From an uncultured Prevotellaceae bacterium (GTDB lineage Bacteria; Bacteroidota; Bacteroidia; Bacteroidales; Bacteroidaceae): 64,000 nucleotides of DNA. Made by a program: the position numbers and the translations under genes. Location of the stretch: contig ONCK01000004.1 of assembly GCA_900316315.1 (NCBI GenBank), forward strand, positions 1-64,000, written 5' to 3'. Shown here piece after piece: positions 1-9,127 of the stretch. The notes beneath the pieces are model-generated. The model was not told the origin of the DNA, made no database searches, and saw only the letters and a list, made by a program, of their open reading frames with translations. How positions within the stretch are numbered: the first letter of the stretch is position 1; each line of letters opens with the position of its first letter.

Positions 1-185
1 TGATTTAAGGGAACACCCTACGAACCCTCTGCTCATCCACCCGAGGTACAATGGCGGTACAAAATTACTCTAATCGGGGCAAACGCGCAATAGGCGAAGG
101 ATAAGGTTAGTTAAACGGAGTTAATTGTAAGACAGCGTTTTACACGATTTGATTTAAGGTTTATTTCGGTCTGCTTTGACCCAAT
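1..185. other. Non-coding flank beyond the broken TonB receptor gene
   Basis: No coding sequence is visible. Read on the minus strand, homology to a TonB barrel stops at the receptor's stop codon and does not resume in any frame here, so the missing barrel was deleted or displaced rather than frameshifted. A minus-strand -7 box (TAATTTTG, forward positions 60-67) points out of the window and suggests a gene starting just to the left. The 10-mer TGATTTAAGG occurs at 1-10 and 150-159. An insertion-sequence end is possible, but no terminal repeat or transposase can be identified. Confidence 0.4.
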
Positions 186-2162
186 TTAGTTGGTGAGGAA
201 TCCTTTGACTTTTCCGATGCGGAAGTTGAAGCCTATCTCCCATTTGCGGGTATTGGTCGGCTTGAGATTGGCATTTTGGGTGTTCTCTACGACGCGGGTC
301 TCGATGAGTGCGAGGCGGTCAGCCTCTGTGTTGCCATAGTAAGCGAGGCTGGGGTAGTCGAAGTAGGACTTGTCGGGATAGAGGTAGAGCAAAGTTGGCA
401 TCTTGTTGCTCAAGCCAAAACCGCCTGTGATGGAGAAATCGTCAAATAGGTTGTTGTTTTTGCGATTGAGGAGGTTGAGCGAAGCATTAATACGCGGCTC
501 GAGAACAGTCATGCTGCCGTTGCCGCCGCTCTTGTCCTTGTCAAGAAAGAGATTGGTCAGACGAACGCCGGCCTCCAACGTAATGTCGCGTGTACCAAAG
601 AAGAGACGTGTCTTGTCGCCCAAAAATCCACTCAAGGTGTTGAGCGCAGGGATGTCTTTGTAGGCCCGTGGACGCAGGGTATGAGTGCCACCTGCCTGAG
701 GCGGATTGTTGATGTCGTAAGTCAGACCATTGCCATTATTATCGTCGACGGTGTATTCTGCGCCGAACTTCACATTGGTATAGTTTTGCTTACCGAGCTG
801 GAAGTATTTGCTGGCGATAAGTTGGGCGAAGAAATTGAAGGGCTTGCCGTCAATCTTGTAGTCACAGTCATAAGCAGCGTTCTTAAACATGGCCTCGTGT
901 ACGCCCGTCTCTCTGACGTTGGTGATCACACCGTCGGGACTGGTGACGCGGTCATGATGTTTGTCAATCGTATGGCTGGCCTGCATGCTGAGATTGTAGT
1001 CCAAGCTCGTAATCCATGCGTTCTTGGGCTTCCAACTGCCGTTGGCGGAGAGCCTCAAGCCGACATTGGTATTTTTAAAGGTATCGCCGAGCTCATCCAT
1101 TTGGGGATCACGCTTGCGGTTGTTGACATTGGAGTAGAAGGCTCCTTTGAGGTTGAAGCTCAGCGGGCCCCACTGGTTGCTGTATCCGGCATTGGCGGTG
1201 ACGCGGTCGTATCCTAAGTAGTGACGGCGGGTATCGCCCCAGCTCTGTGCCCAGTCGAGGCTGAAGTTGATGGCACCACCGTCCTTGAGCTGGAAGCCTT
1301 TGCCGGCGTAGATGAGCTTGGAGTAAGGATCAGCCTGAACCTTGGTTTCCCAAGGGGTGCGGCCGCTCTTAGTCTTGACGATGACGACGCCGCTGGTCAA
1401 GTTGCCGTATTCGACACCTGGAATGCCGCGGATCACCTCTACGGTCTCGATGTTGCCTGCACTGACGGTGCGGAGATCCACGCCGCCTCCTGCAGTAGTC
1501 TGCTCACTCATGCCGTCCATCGTGGCTGAGGAAGCAGTGCCATAGCGGGTCGGTGCGATGACTTGCAGGTTGGCATCGTTGCTCAGAGGCGTACCGTCTA
1601 CGACGACGCTGGTACCCAGTGCATTGTTGCGGTCAGTGCCAATCTCGCGTATATGGGCTTGTGACAAATTATTGAGATTGGGATTTTCTGTCAAGTTGCC
1701 AGGCACGAGTTGGAGCATATCGCTGAGGCTCTTAGGCTGGAGGTGCCGGATGGCTTCCTGTCCTATCTCGGACTTGGAGCCCATCTGCTGCTGTGTTGCG
1801 GTCACGGTGACCCCCTTGAGTTTTAGTCCGAGCTCCTGCATCCTGACATTGAGTACTTCCTTGCCGGTCTTGATCTCGATGGTGCCTTTTACGGCCTGAT
1901 ATCCCACAAAAGTGACATGATATTGGTAGACGCCGGCCGGCACATTGTTGATGACGAAGTTACCATTGCGGTCGGTGTTGGTGTTGAGCGCGTCGTTGAG
2001 TACGACTTGGGCGAGCTCGACGGGACGTCCCTTCTCATCGTGAACACTGCCCTTGAGAGTGTAGCTGGCTACCTGGGCATAGGTTAGGCTGCTTAGGATA
2101 AGCAGTACAAAGGTCGTGAGCAACCTGAATCGTAAGGGCTTCATGCAGAAAATCTCTTTCAT
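186..2162 (-). CDS. TonB-dependent outer-membrane receptor, truncated in the barrel
   Basis: Outer-membrane active-transport receptor energised by TonB; the substrate cannot be told. The 658 residues show a signal peptide ending near residue 30 (SSLTYAQ), a CarboxypepD_reg-like domain at about 35-110 typical of Bacteroidetes receptors, a plug domain at about 125-265 (DMLQLVPG, VEVIRGIPGVEYG, SGVVIVKTKSG) and the first part of a beta barrel. The protein ends right after a conserved mid-barrel segment (LKPTNTRKWEIGFNF, then GKVKGFLTN). Relatives usually run to 750-1,000 residues and end on an aromatic residue. The last strands are therefore missing and the product is probably non-functional. 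Met7 is an alternative start that gives a tidier signal peptide. No SusD partner is adjacent. Confidence 0.85.
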   Translation of the reverse strand: MKEIFCMKPLRFRLLTTFVLLILSSLTYAQVASYTLKGSVHDEKGRPVELAQVVLNDALNTNTDRNGNFVINNVPAGVYQYHVTFVGYQAVKGTIEIKTGKEVLNVRMQELGLKLKGVTVTATQQQMGSKSEIGQEAIRHLQPKSLSDMLQLVPGNLTENPNLNNLSQAHIREIGTDRNNALGTSVVVDGTPLSNDANLQVIAPTRYGTASSATMDGMSEQTTAGGGVDLRTVSAGNIETVEVIRGIPGVEYGNLTSGVVIVKTKSGRTPWETKVQADPYSKLIYAGKGFQLKDGGAINFSLDWAQSWGDTRRHYLGYDRVTANAGYSNQWGPLSFNLKGAFYSNVNNRKRDPQMDELGDTFKNTNVGLRLSANGSWKPKNAWITSLDYNLSMQASHTIDKHHDRVTSPDGVITNVRETGVHEAMFKNAAYDCDYKIDGKPFNFFAQLIASKYFQLGKQNYTNVKFGAEYTVDDNNGNGLTYDINNPPQAGGTHTLRPRAYKDIPALNTLSGFLGDKTRLFFGTRDITLEAGVRLTNLFLDKDKSGGNGSMTVLEPRINASLNLLNRKNNNLFDDFSITGGFGLSNKMPTLLYLYPDKSYFDYPSLAYYGNTEADRLALIETRVVENTQNANLKPTNTRKWEIGFNFRIGKVKGFLTN

Positions 2163-2700
2163 TGTATCACGATAAGTAAATATTCTGTTGCAAAATTAAT
2201 GCATTATGTCGAAATAGACGATTAAATTTTATCATTTCTTTAATTTAGGTGCAAAGTTACGTAACAATTTGTGCTTTTGCAATACCCATATTATGGTATG
2301 CGATTTCCTGTACAATTAAATGGAAATTTGATATCCATTCATGTGAAAGACAGAAAATTAGATACTAATTCATTACCGTGAGCTACACCGTGCGAAGTTT
2401 GCGGAAGCAATAGCGCAACAATATGGGCAAAAAAGGGATTCGTACTCTGGTAATATCTTTTTGCTATATCTAGATAGCAATGTTTCAAGCGGTGAAGCCC
2501 TCTGTGGAACTTGATATGGCCTTTATGGCTGGCGGATAAGCTCGCACGTGTCTCTGATGTGCTTTCACAGACAACGGTGATGTCTGCTGGCGGAATTTTT
2601 CACAAGTGTAGATGAACTGACAAGGCACATGCCGCGTGGTTTGAACACTTCAGATCTATTGGGGATAGGCAGTAGACGAATTTTGCCCTCTGCTTATGGG
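2163..2700. other. Intergenic, no gene seen
   Basis: Apart from the receptor promoter, no reading frame here looks like a protein. A 7-bp hairpin (TTGCTAT/ATAGCAA, 2461-2480) has no T-tract on the strand where it would end parC transcription. Nothing else is recognisable. Confidence 0.5.
2252..2282 (-). promoter_or_regulatory. Probable promoter of the TonB receptor gene
   Basis: On the minus strand, ATTG lies 19 nt before TAACTTTG (forward 2252-2259). This fits the Bacteroidetes -33/-7 pattern and gives a leader of about 80 nt. A second -7-like TAATTTTG at forward 2191-2198 lacks a -33 partner. Confidence 0.5.
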
Positions 2701-5397
2701 TTAGAAGAGGCGCAGTTGTCCGGTCATTTCATCGCGCAGCTCTTCATCGTCGGGTTCCTGATCCTTCCTCTCGTCTGCCGGTTGACCGGCGGGCGTATCT
2801 GGGTCGTGCCCATCGCCGTTGTCTGAACTCGGCGGATCAGGGAATCGAGTGGGCTCGAGTTCTTCAATCTTGTCGACTTGTAGCGTGGTGAGCCGTTTGC
2901 CTTTGGCTTTGTAGCTCTTGATACCGACAAAATCGGCAGCCTCGACTATTTCGGAATCGCGGAAGGCATCGGCGCCTCCATAGGTGACCTTTATGCGCGG
3001 GAAGGCTTGCTGGCTGAGGAGAATGAGTTGGCTGTCAGCATTGTCTCCGAGGAAATTTTGACGCTGGCGGTTGAGCTCAAGATGGAAACGCTTGAGATAG
3101 GGATATCTTTGGTTGTCAGCGTCATAGAGTACGGCTGTCCATATCTGGGCCGGATCGTACTTGCCTATATACTGGATATCGGTTTCATAGTGATTGCTTA
3201 GGTCGATATTAGTCGTGTAGTATTCGCCATTGGCCCTAATAACGAGGATACGATCATCGTTGCCATATTCGCCGATGTACTGCCCGTGTTCCTCGTAGTT
3301 GAGACGGTGTACGTCGGTGTCAAACCATACCTTGCGTCCGCCCAATGTACTGCCTCCGCGACTCTTGAGCTGTATACGGTAGACGGGCTTCTTGGTGAGC
3401 AAGTTGCCCATGCTTTGACGCCCCTTGATCTTGAGATCGGCGAAGTCCTGGTCAAATGAGAGCTTCTTGAGCTTGGGATCGGGCTTGAGCAGTACGCGTA
3501 TCGTCTCGGCCTCACCGTTGGGGTTGGCGGAGAAGTACATGATACGGCTGCCGGGAGTTCCCTTAGTAATATCGTACTCGTGGTCGTGGGTGATCGAGGT
3601 CACGTTGAAGCGTTTCATGTAGTAGTAGCCCTTGCGACCGTCGTGGTAGACGACATTGTAGATGGTGCGCTTGTCGTTGCGCTTAAAGACGGCAACATGT
3701 ATAATTTCGGCCTTGCGTTTCTCAGCCTTGCTCTTTTCAGTCTCCCCGACAAACAGTTTGTCCTGAATACGGGTGACCTTGTAGGTGCCGTCACGGTAAA
3801 AGAGGATGACGTCATCGATATCGGAGCAGGGCATGACAAATTCGTCCTTCTTCAGTCCGGTACCGATAAATCCTTCTTCGTGGTTGATATAGAGCTTCTG
3901 GTTGGCTTCAGCGACCTTGGTGGCTTCGATGGTGTCAAATGAGCGGATGACCGTATGTCTCGGATAAGCGGCGGCATACTTCTGCTTGATCATCTGATAC
4001 CAGTTGACGGTCACCTCCGTCATGTTTTGGAGATCCTTATTGATTTTGTCGATGTCGCCCTTCATGCGCAGGATTGCTTCGTCGGCCTTCTCCTTGTTAA
4101 ACTTGAGAATGCGGGACATCTTGATCTCCATGAGCTTGAGGATGTCCTCCTTGGTGACCTCGCGTATCATCTGTGGATAGTATGGGGTCAGTCTCTCATC
4201 GATATGCTCGCAGACAGCGTCCATCGTAGGCGCCTCTTCAAACTTCTTGTCCTTGTATATGCGCTCGTTGATAAAGATTTCCTCAAGCGTGGCGTAGTGC
4301 AGCTGTTCCATGATCTCGTCGCGCTTGATCTCGAGCTCGCGCTGGAGGAGGCGGAGCGTCTCGTCCACACTGTGGCGCAGCACATCACTGACGCTCAGGA
4401 ACTGGGGCTTGTCGTCCTCGATGACGCAGCAGTTGGGCGATAGGCTGACTTCACAGTCGGTGAAGGCATAGAGGGCGTCTATAGTCTTGTCCGAACTGGT
4501 GCCAGGTTGGAGATGAACGACGATTTCGACATTTTCGGCGGTATTGTCGTCGACCTTGCGTATCTTAATCTTGCCTTTTTCGCCCGCCTTGAGGATGGAG
4601 TCGATGACGCTGGATGTCGTTTTGCCGTAAGGTATTTCAGAGATGACGATAGTCTTGTTGTCTCGCTTCTCGATCTTGGCGCGTATCTTGAGATTGCCGC
4701 CTCGTCGACCGTCATTGTATTTTGAGACATCGATGCTGCCGCCTGTCTGAAAGTCGGGGAAGAGCTGGAAGGGCTCACCGTGGAGGTAGCTGATGGCGGC
4801 GTCGCAGAGTTCGCCGAAGTTGTGAGGCAATATCTTGGCGGAGAGACCTACGGCAATGCCTTCCGCCCCTTGTGCCAACAAGAGCGGAAACTTGACCGGC
4901 AGGGTCACAGGCTCATTCTGCCTGCCGTCGTAGGAGAGCTTCCAGTCTGTAGTCTTGGCGTTGAAGAGTACGTCCAAGGCAAACTTGGAAAGCCTGGCCT
5001 CGATGTATCGGGGCGCAGCTGCGGAGTCGCCGGTGTAGATATTTCCCCAGTTACCCTGACAGTCGATGAGCAGGTTCTTTTGCCCGAGTTGCACCAGGGC
5101 GCCGTAGATGGAGGCATCGCCATGAGGGTGAAACTGCATGGTATGTCCCACGATGTTGGCTACCTTGATGTAGCGCCCGTCGTCCATCTGCTTCATGGAG
5201 TACAGGATACGCCGCTGCACAGGCTTAAGTCCGTCGGCCAGATGAGGAACTGCGCGGTCAAGTATCACATAGCTGGCATAGTCCAAGAACCAGTTTTGGT
5301 ACATGCCGCTGAGCTTGTGAATGGCCATGGCGTCGTTTTTGTCGGCTGGCTTATAACTGGAGTGCTCGGTGGTGAGATTGTTTTCGTCGTCGTTCAT
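2701..5397 (-). CDS. parC: DNA topoisomerase IV subunit A (ParC/GyrA family)
   Basis: Cytoplasmic DNA-cleaving subunit of a type IIA topoisomerase; with ParE it decatenates and relaxes chromosomes. Residues 25-500 form the winged-helix/tower breakage-reunion core. The motif AAAPRYIEARLSKF places the catalytic tyrosine at residue 131, and HPHGDASIYGALV is the helix near the quinolone pocket. Beyond about residue 530 lies a divergent beta-pinwheel C-terminal domain and an acidic proline-rich tail, without a canonical GyrA box, which favours ParC over GyrA. The length (898) suits the Bacteroidetes ParC-like protein. The gene stands alone. A minus-strand TAACTTTG (forward 5418-5425) sits 20 nt before the start. 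No parE is adjacent. Confidence 0.9.
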   Translation of the reverse strand: MNDDENNLTTEHSSYKPADKNDAMAIHKLSGMYQNWFLDYASYVILDRAVPHLADGLKPVQRRILYSMKQMDDGRYIKVANIVGHTMQFHPHGDASIYGALVQLGQKNLLIDCQGNWGNIYTGDSAAAPRYIEARLSKFALDVLFNAKTTDWKLSYDGRQNEPVTLPVKFPLLLAQGAEGIAVGLSAKILPHNFGELCDAAISYLHGEPFQLFPDFQTGGSIDVSKYNDGRRGGNLKIRAKIEKRDNKTIVISEIPYGKTTSSVIDSILKAGEKGKIKIRKVDDNTAENVEIVVHLQPGTSSDKTIDALYAFTDCEVSLSPNCCVIEDDKPQFLSVSDVLRHSVDETLRLLQRELEIKRDEIMEQLHYATLEEIFINERIYKDKKFEEAPTMDAVCEHIDERLTPYYPQMIREVTKEDILKLMEIKMSRILKFNKEKADEAILRMKGDIDKINKDLQNMTEVTVNWYQMIKQKYAAAYPRHTVIRSFDTIEATKVAEANQKLYINHEEGFIGTGLKKDEFVMPCSDIDDVILFYRDGTYKVTRIQDKLFVGETEKSKAEKRKAEIIHVAVFKRNDKRTIYNVVYHDGRKGYYYMKRFNVTSITHDHEYDITKGTPGSRIMYFSANPNGEAETIRVLLKPDPKLKKLSFDQDFADLKIKGRQSMGNLLTKKPVYRIQLKSRGGSTLGGRKVWFDTDVHRLNYEEHGQYIGEYGNDDRILVIRANGEYYTTNIDLSNHYETDIQYIGKYDPAQIWTAVLYDADNQRYPYLKRFHLELNRQRQNFLGDNADSQLILLSQQAFPRIKVTYGGADAFRDSEIVEAADFVGIKSYKAKGKRLTTLQVDKIEELEPTRFPDPPSSDNGDGHDPDTPAGQPADERKDQEPDDEELRDEMTGQLRLF

Positions 5398-5910
5398 CCG
5401 TAGATATTTTCAGTTAGCAAAGTTACGAAAAATGAAGCGAATCCGGAAGGCTTTCCCGCTTTTTTCGCTTGGCCGGATGGCCGTGTTTCGCTCATGGCAC
5501 GGTGGCTGGAGTATTATTCCGAAGGTCGTCATCATGGGACCTTTCTCATGGTGAAGGCAATCTCTTGGGCAGCCATTTGGACGAAGGAAAGGCGTCTAAT
5601 ATTTTCGAAAAGTCTTGTTGCCCTCCAGCCTGTGGACTTTATCTCGCGCTGCTGCATCAGCTTAGATGGGAACAGCGGAGTAAGAGACAAGACATTGTAA
5701 CAATGAATTGATATTCAAATGATAATAACTCAGCTTCTGACTCAAACGGGACCACTTAGAGTCAGAGAAAAGTAAAAGCCTCATTGCCGCCCTTTTGGAT
5801 GTCAGTAGACTCTTTCTCCTCAACGCTCATCAAAGGTCGGCAAGTGTATGTCCGCGACAGACGTTCTATGATCGACAGCCCAAGCGGGGCTGGGCAGACA
5901 AAGCACCAAT

Positions 5911-6160
5911 CACTTCTTGCACAATTCCATTTTCTCTGAAGTCTTGCACACCTCGCAGAAGGCCTCTCTCGCCCCGCAGGGACCCTTTGTACACTTCAGC
6001 GGAAGTCTTCGTACTTCATAGAGAGTCCTTTACGCATCGCAAAAAAAACATTCGTGCCTTGCTGAAGCCCTTTCGCACCTTGCAGGAAGCCTTTGAATAC
6101 GTTGCCGAAAACTTTTGCACGTTTCGCTGAGAGTTTTTACGCTTTATTGTGGTCTTTCAG
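5911..6160. repeat. Degenerate tandem repeat, 21-22 bp period
   Basis: About ten to eleven diverged copies follow one another. Clear units start near 5938 (GAAGTCTTGCACACCTCGCAG), 5959, 5981, 6002, 6023, 6065 (AAGCCCTTTCGCACCTTGCAG), 6086, 6107 and 6129. The consensus is close to GAAGYCTTTCGCACNTTGCAG. One frame stays open across the array (5795-6130), but this follows from the period being near 21 nt and the translation resembles nothing. No spacer structure is present, so it is not CRISPR. Confidence 0.7.
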
Positions 6161-6216
6161 CGAGGGCGGAGTCTGCTTATGCGGACAACTGGATCTTATC
6201 AAGGACCTGTGAAGTC

Positions 6217-6510
6217 GACATCTTTTTTATATAAAATTGAGATATGGCCTCATTTTCTATTCGAGCCTACAAGAAGTAAAGCTTGTATTTTTTTTGCTCT
6301 TGTAACTGATTGGAATGCAATGAATTACAAACAGTATTTGATATTTTTGTAACTACCTGGCTATCAGACGATAACAACGCGGCGTCTAGTTTAAAATAGG
6401 TCGGACCTTATTTAAAATACATCGGACCTTGTTACACGAACAAGGCGACTTATCATCACAACATCGGACCTATTTGAGACAGTATCCCATATTTATTATA
6501 TAAAAAATAA
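6217..6510 (-). repeat. Dispersed intergenic element, copy A
   Basis: About 290 nt that match 25996-26290 in order: an ATATAAAA-rich edge, a shared block around GGAATGCAATGAATTACAAA (A 6312-6331), then CTATCAGACGATAACAAC and CGGCGTCTAGTTTAAA, then GTCGGACCT-type repeats and a closing TTTATTATATAAAAAA. Read on the minus strand, it starts with units close to ACAAGGTCGGATGTAGTTTAAA. No protein is encoded. The rest of the 1.36-kb gap at 5398-6757 shows no gene. Confidence 0.75.
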
Positions 6511-6757
6511 TTTATGGCTATCCGATTTTGCCCCTATATGGAGTTGAAGGCAACATGCGGGCGGCATTCTGCCTGGCTGGTGTCCCGACCCAGATTTTAG
6601 CGAGGACTTTGTGCCTATATAGTGCTGTTCGAGCAAGAATAAAGCGGATAAGCTGTCAGAAATTTGTAAAAGAAAGGAATTTCAGAAAATAGAAGCGGTT
6701 CCCGATCAGAAGCGGGCGTTGCCCTAGGGGAGAATAAGAGACCAGCCTGACGCAGAT

Positions 6758-7516
6758 TTACTTTTGCGAGATGAACGCCTCGAGCTCATCGGCCGTGAGA
6801 TTGACATGGAAGGATCCGTTCTTGGCAGCCGAGATAGTTCCGGTTTCCTCGGATACGACGATGGCCAGTGCGTCAGTCTTTTGCGAGATGCCCAAGGCGG
6901 CACGATGGCGCAAGCCGAACTGCTTGGGGATATCGCCGTCATGAGATACGGGGAGTATGCATCCTGCTGCCGCGATGCGCTTTTTGCGGATGATCATGGC
7001 GCCGTCGTGGAGAGGACTGTTCTTGAAGAAAATGTTTTCAATCAGACGCTGATTGATATTGGCATCGATCGTGTCGCCGCTGCTGATATACTCGCTGAGG
7101 CCTATCTGCTGCTCGATGATGATGAGGGCGCCCACTTTCTTCTTGCTCATGTTGAGACAGGCGAGTACGATGGGCATGATATCCTCGTGCGTCGCATTAT
7201 CGGGATGCTTGCCTCGCAGGAAGTTGATGATGAAGTTGTGCTTGCCGGTAGTGCCGATGGTGGATAGGAAGCGTCGTATTTCCTCCTGGAAAAGAACGAC
7301 CAGCGCGAGGGCTCCGATGTTGATGATGTAGTTCATCATCGTCCCCATCAGGCGGAAGTTGAGTATCTGTGAGAACACAATCCATACGATAATGAATACG
7401 ATAATGCCGCTGAAGATATTTGCAGCGCTGGATCGCTTCATGAGCTTGTAGATGTAGTAGAGCACCAAGGCCACAAGTAGTATGTCAATGACATCTTTGA
7501 AGCTGAAAGTGATCAT
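6758..7516 (-). CDS. cdaA: Diadenylate cyclase CdaA (c-di-AMP synthase)
   Basis: Condenses two ATP into cyclic di-AMP, the messenger for potassium, osmotic and cell-wall homeostasis. The 252 residues hold three N-terminal membrane helices (about 8-25, 33-50, 62-78) followed by a cytoplasmic DAC domain. Both catalytic signatures are intact: DGA at 171-173 (NSPLHDGAMII) and RHR at 203-205 (FGLRHRAALGIS). Length and topology match CdaA rather than DisA or CdaS. It lies 41 nt downstream of folP on the same strand, an arrangement common in Bacteroidetes and probably one transcript. No CdaR or GlmM partner is next to it, unlike in Firmicutes. Confidence 0.93.
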   Translation of the reverse strand: MITFSFKDVIDILLVALVLYYIYKLMKRSSAANIFSGIIVFIIVWIVFSQILNFRLMGTMMNYIINIGALALVVLFQEEIRRFLSTIGTTGKHNFIINFLRGKHPDNATHEDIMPIVLACLNMSKKKVGALIIIEQQIGLSEYISSGDTIDANINQRLIENIFFKNSPLHDGAMIIRKKRIAAAGCILPVSHDGDIPKQFGLRHRAALGISQKTDALAIVVSEETGTISAAKNGSFHVNLTADELEAFISQK

Positions 7517-7557
7517 ATCGTATGGAGTATTGTCTGAGTGAGTGGTAGACAGGGGTT

Positions 7558-8391
7558 CTAGTGCTGGCTGTAGGTCTTGGACCAGATAGCGACCGCTTCG
7601 GCGCAGGCCTTGACGTCGTGGACACGGAGGATATTGGCGCCGCGCTCCAGGGCAAGGGTGTTGACGACCGTGGTGCCTCCCAGCGCTTCGGCGGGAGTGC
7701 AGTCAAGCAGGCGGAAAATCATGGACTTGCGGGATACGCCTACAAGCAGTGGTAGACCGAACTCCTGAAAATCGGTCAGACGACGGAGCAGCAGATAGTT
7801 TTGGTCGAGGGTCTTGGAGAAGCCAAATCCTGGGTCAAGGATGATGTCGCTTACGCCGAGGTCGTGGAGATGGTTAATCTTGTCAGAGAAGTAGAGAAAC
7901 ATGTCTGCAATCAAGTCCTTGTATTCCGTATGCTGCTGCATGTCGCGCGGGTTGCCCACCATGTGCATGATGATGTACGGGACGTGAAGTTGGGCAACGG
8001 TGGCAAACATCTCCGTATCGAGTTCGCCGGCTGATATGTCATTGATGATATCTGCGCCGTACTCCTCGACACACATCTTGGCTACATCGGCTCTGAAGGT
8101 GTCGATGGAGATCAGTGCATGCTGTTTGGTCTGACAGATGATATCAAGTCCCCAACGCAGGCGCTTCATCTCCTCCTCTGTGCTGACGTCTTCGGCTCCG
8201 GGACGGGAGGAGTAGGCTCCTACGTCAATCATCTGGGCACCTTCGTCCTCAATCTGTCTGACCCGTTGACGCAAGGAGTCGGCATCCTGCATGCGGCTGG
8301 CGGCGTAAAATGAGTCAGGCGTCAGATTGATGATGCCCATCACCTGTGGCGTAGACAGGTCGTAGAGGCTTCCTTTGATATTGAGATACAT
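7558..8391 (-). CDS. folP: Dihydropteroate synthase
   Basis: Joins p-aminobenzoate to 6-hydroxymethyl-7,8-dihydropterin diphosphate to give dihydropteroate in folate synthesis; the target of sulfonamides. The 277-residue TIM barrel shows MGIINLTPDSFY at the N-terminus, DVGAYSSRPGA, IDTFRADVA, DIINDISAG, LDPGFGFSKT and the late LLVGVSRKSM phosphate/pterin loop. The frame is open 77 codons further upstream, but that part has no homology. The start at 8391 (MYLNIKGSLYDLS) follows an A/T-rich leader (TAATAAATATATA) as in neighbouring genes. It is the first gene of the folP-cdaA pair. Confidence 0.93.
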   Translation of the reverse strand: MYLNIKGSLYDLSTPQVMGIINLTPDSFYAASRMQDADSLRQRVRQIEDEGAQMIDVGAYSSRPGAEDVSTEEEMKRLRWGLDIICQTKQHALISIDTFRADVAKMCVEEYGADIINDISAGELDTEMFATVAQLHVPYIIMHMVGNPRDMQQHTEYKDLIADMFLYFSDKINHLHDLGVSDIILDPGFGFSKTLDQNYLLLRRLTDFQEFGLPLLVGVSRKSMIFRLLDCTPAEALGGTTVVNTLALERGANILRVHDVKACAEAVAIWSKTYSQH

Positions 8392-8446
8392 TATATATTT
8401 ATTATATAGTCTGACTGCGATTTTTGCAGAGCCGATGAAGAGACGG

Positions 8447-9115
8447 CTAGTTCCAGGTGTCGATTGTAGCTCCCTGATGGTAATATGAGAGGAGCTGAAT
8501 TTCAAAGACAAGGGTGGAGTAAGATGGGATGCTGGTCTGCGCCGTGCTGCCATAGCCCAAGTCGTAAGGCACGTAGACGCGCCATATATCGCCGATATGC
8601 ATGTGCTGCAGAGCCGTGCCAAATCCCTTGACGGCTGTGGAGGCGCGTAGCATAGAGGGCACGGCGGTCTTCAGATTGAAGATCTCCTCGTAGCGTGTCG
8701 ACTGTCCGCTGTGTGAGAATACATAGCCCTCGGTATAGGTCTCAGACGGGATAAGGCGTCCGCGGTAGAAGATGCGGCATGAGTCCGTGCTGAGCGGACA
8801 TCCGCTGCCTGTGCCCTGGCGCAATATGTATACGTAGATGGAGTCTGTAGACTTGCCCGAGACGGTACTGTCCTTGGCATAGCTCAGGAAAGTACGCCAG
8901 TTGCAGTGCTGTGTCCACGTATTGCCATACTGATTTTGAGCCTGAAGAATCGTGTCCTTGGCATGGGCGCGAATGTCTGCGAAGTAGGCATCATTGCGGG
9001 CTCTCCAGTTGGCGTATTCATTGCTTCCATCGCCGTTATCGTCATTGCTGCACGAGGTCAGGGCGGGAAGAACGGCGAGACAGAGAAGCATGAGGAAGAT
9101 GAGGTGGCGTCTCAT
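8447..9115 (-). CDS. FKBP-type peptidyl-prolyl isomerase lipoprotein
   Basis: Exported proline isomerase/chaperone. The 222 residues begin with a lipoprotein signal (LPALTSCS, lipid-modified Cys22), a short Asp/Gly/Asn linker, an alpha-helical DUF4827-like N-terminal part and a C-terminal FKBP fold at about 110-215 (VKGFGTALQHMHIGDIWRV, YDLGYG, IPSYSTLVFEIQLL). The FKBP active-site pattern is only partly kept, so isomerase activity is likely but not certain. The start lies 12 nt after the glyS stop, so the two are almost surely cotranscribed, a pairing found in other Bacteroidales. Confidence 0.85.
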   Translation of the reverse strand: MRRHLIFLMLLCLAVLPALTSCSNDDNGDGSNEYANWRARNDAYFADIRAHAKDTILQAQNQYGNTWTQHCNWRTFLSYAKDSTVSGKSTDSIYVYILRQGTGSGCPLSTDSCRIFYRGRLIPSETYTEGYVFSHSGQSTRYEEIFNLKTAVPSMLRASTAVKGFGTALQHMHIGDIWRVYVPYDLGYGSTAQTSIPSYSTLVFEIQLLSYYHQGATIDTWN

Positions 9116-9127
9116 GGATGGCGGGTG

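Noticed and set aside
2461-2480. Terminator for parC
   Set aside because: The hairpin is A/T-rich with a 7-bp stem, and no T-tract follows on the minus strand.
5795-6130. Open frame of 111 codons beside parC
   Set aside because: It runs through the 21-22 bp degenerate repeats, whose period keeps a frame open; the product is basic and featureless.
5911-6160. CRISPR array
   Set aside because: Units are contiguous and diverged with no spacers, and no cas genes are present.
7558-8622. Longer folP product with 77 extra N-terminal residues
   Set aside because: The extra part overlaps the FKBP gene and has no homology; the start at 8391 matches the family.
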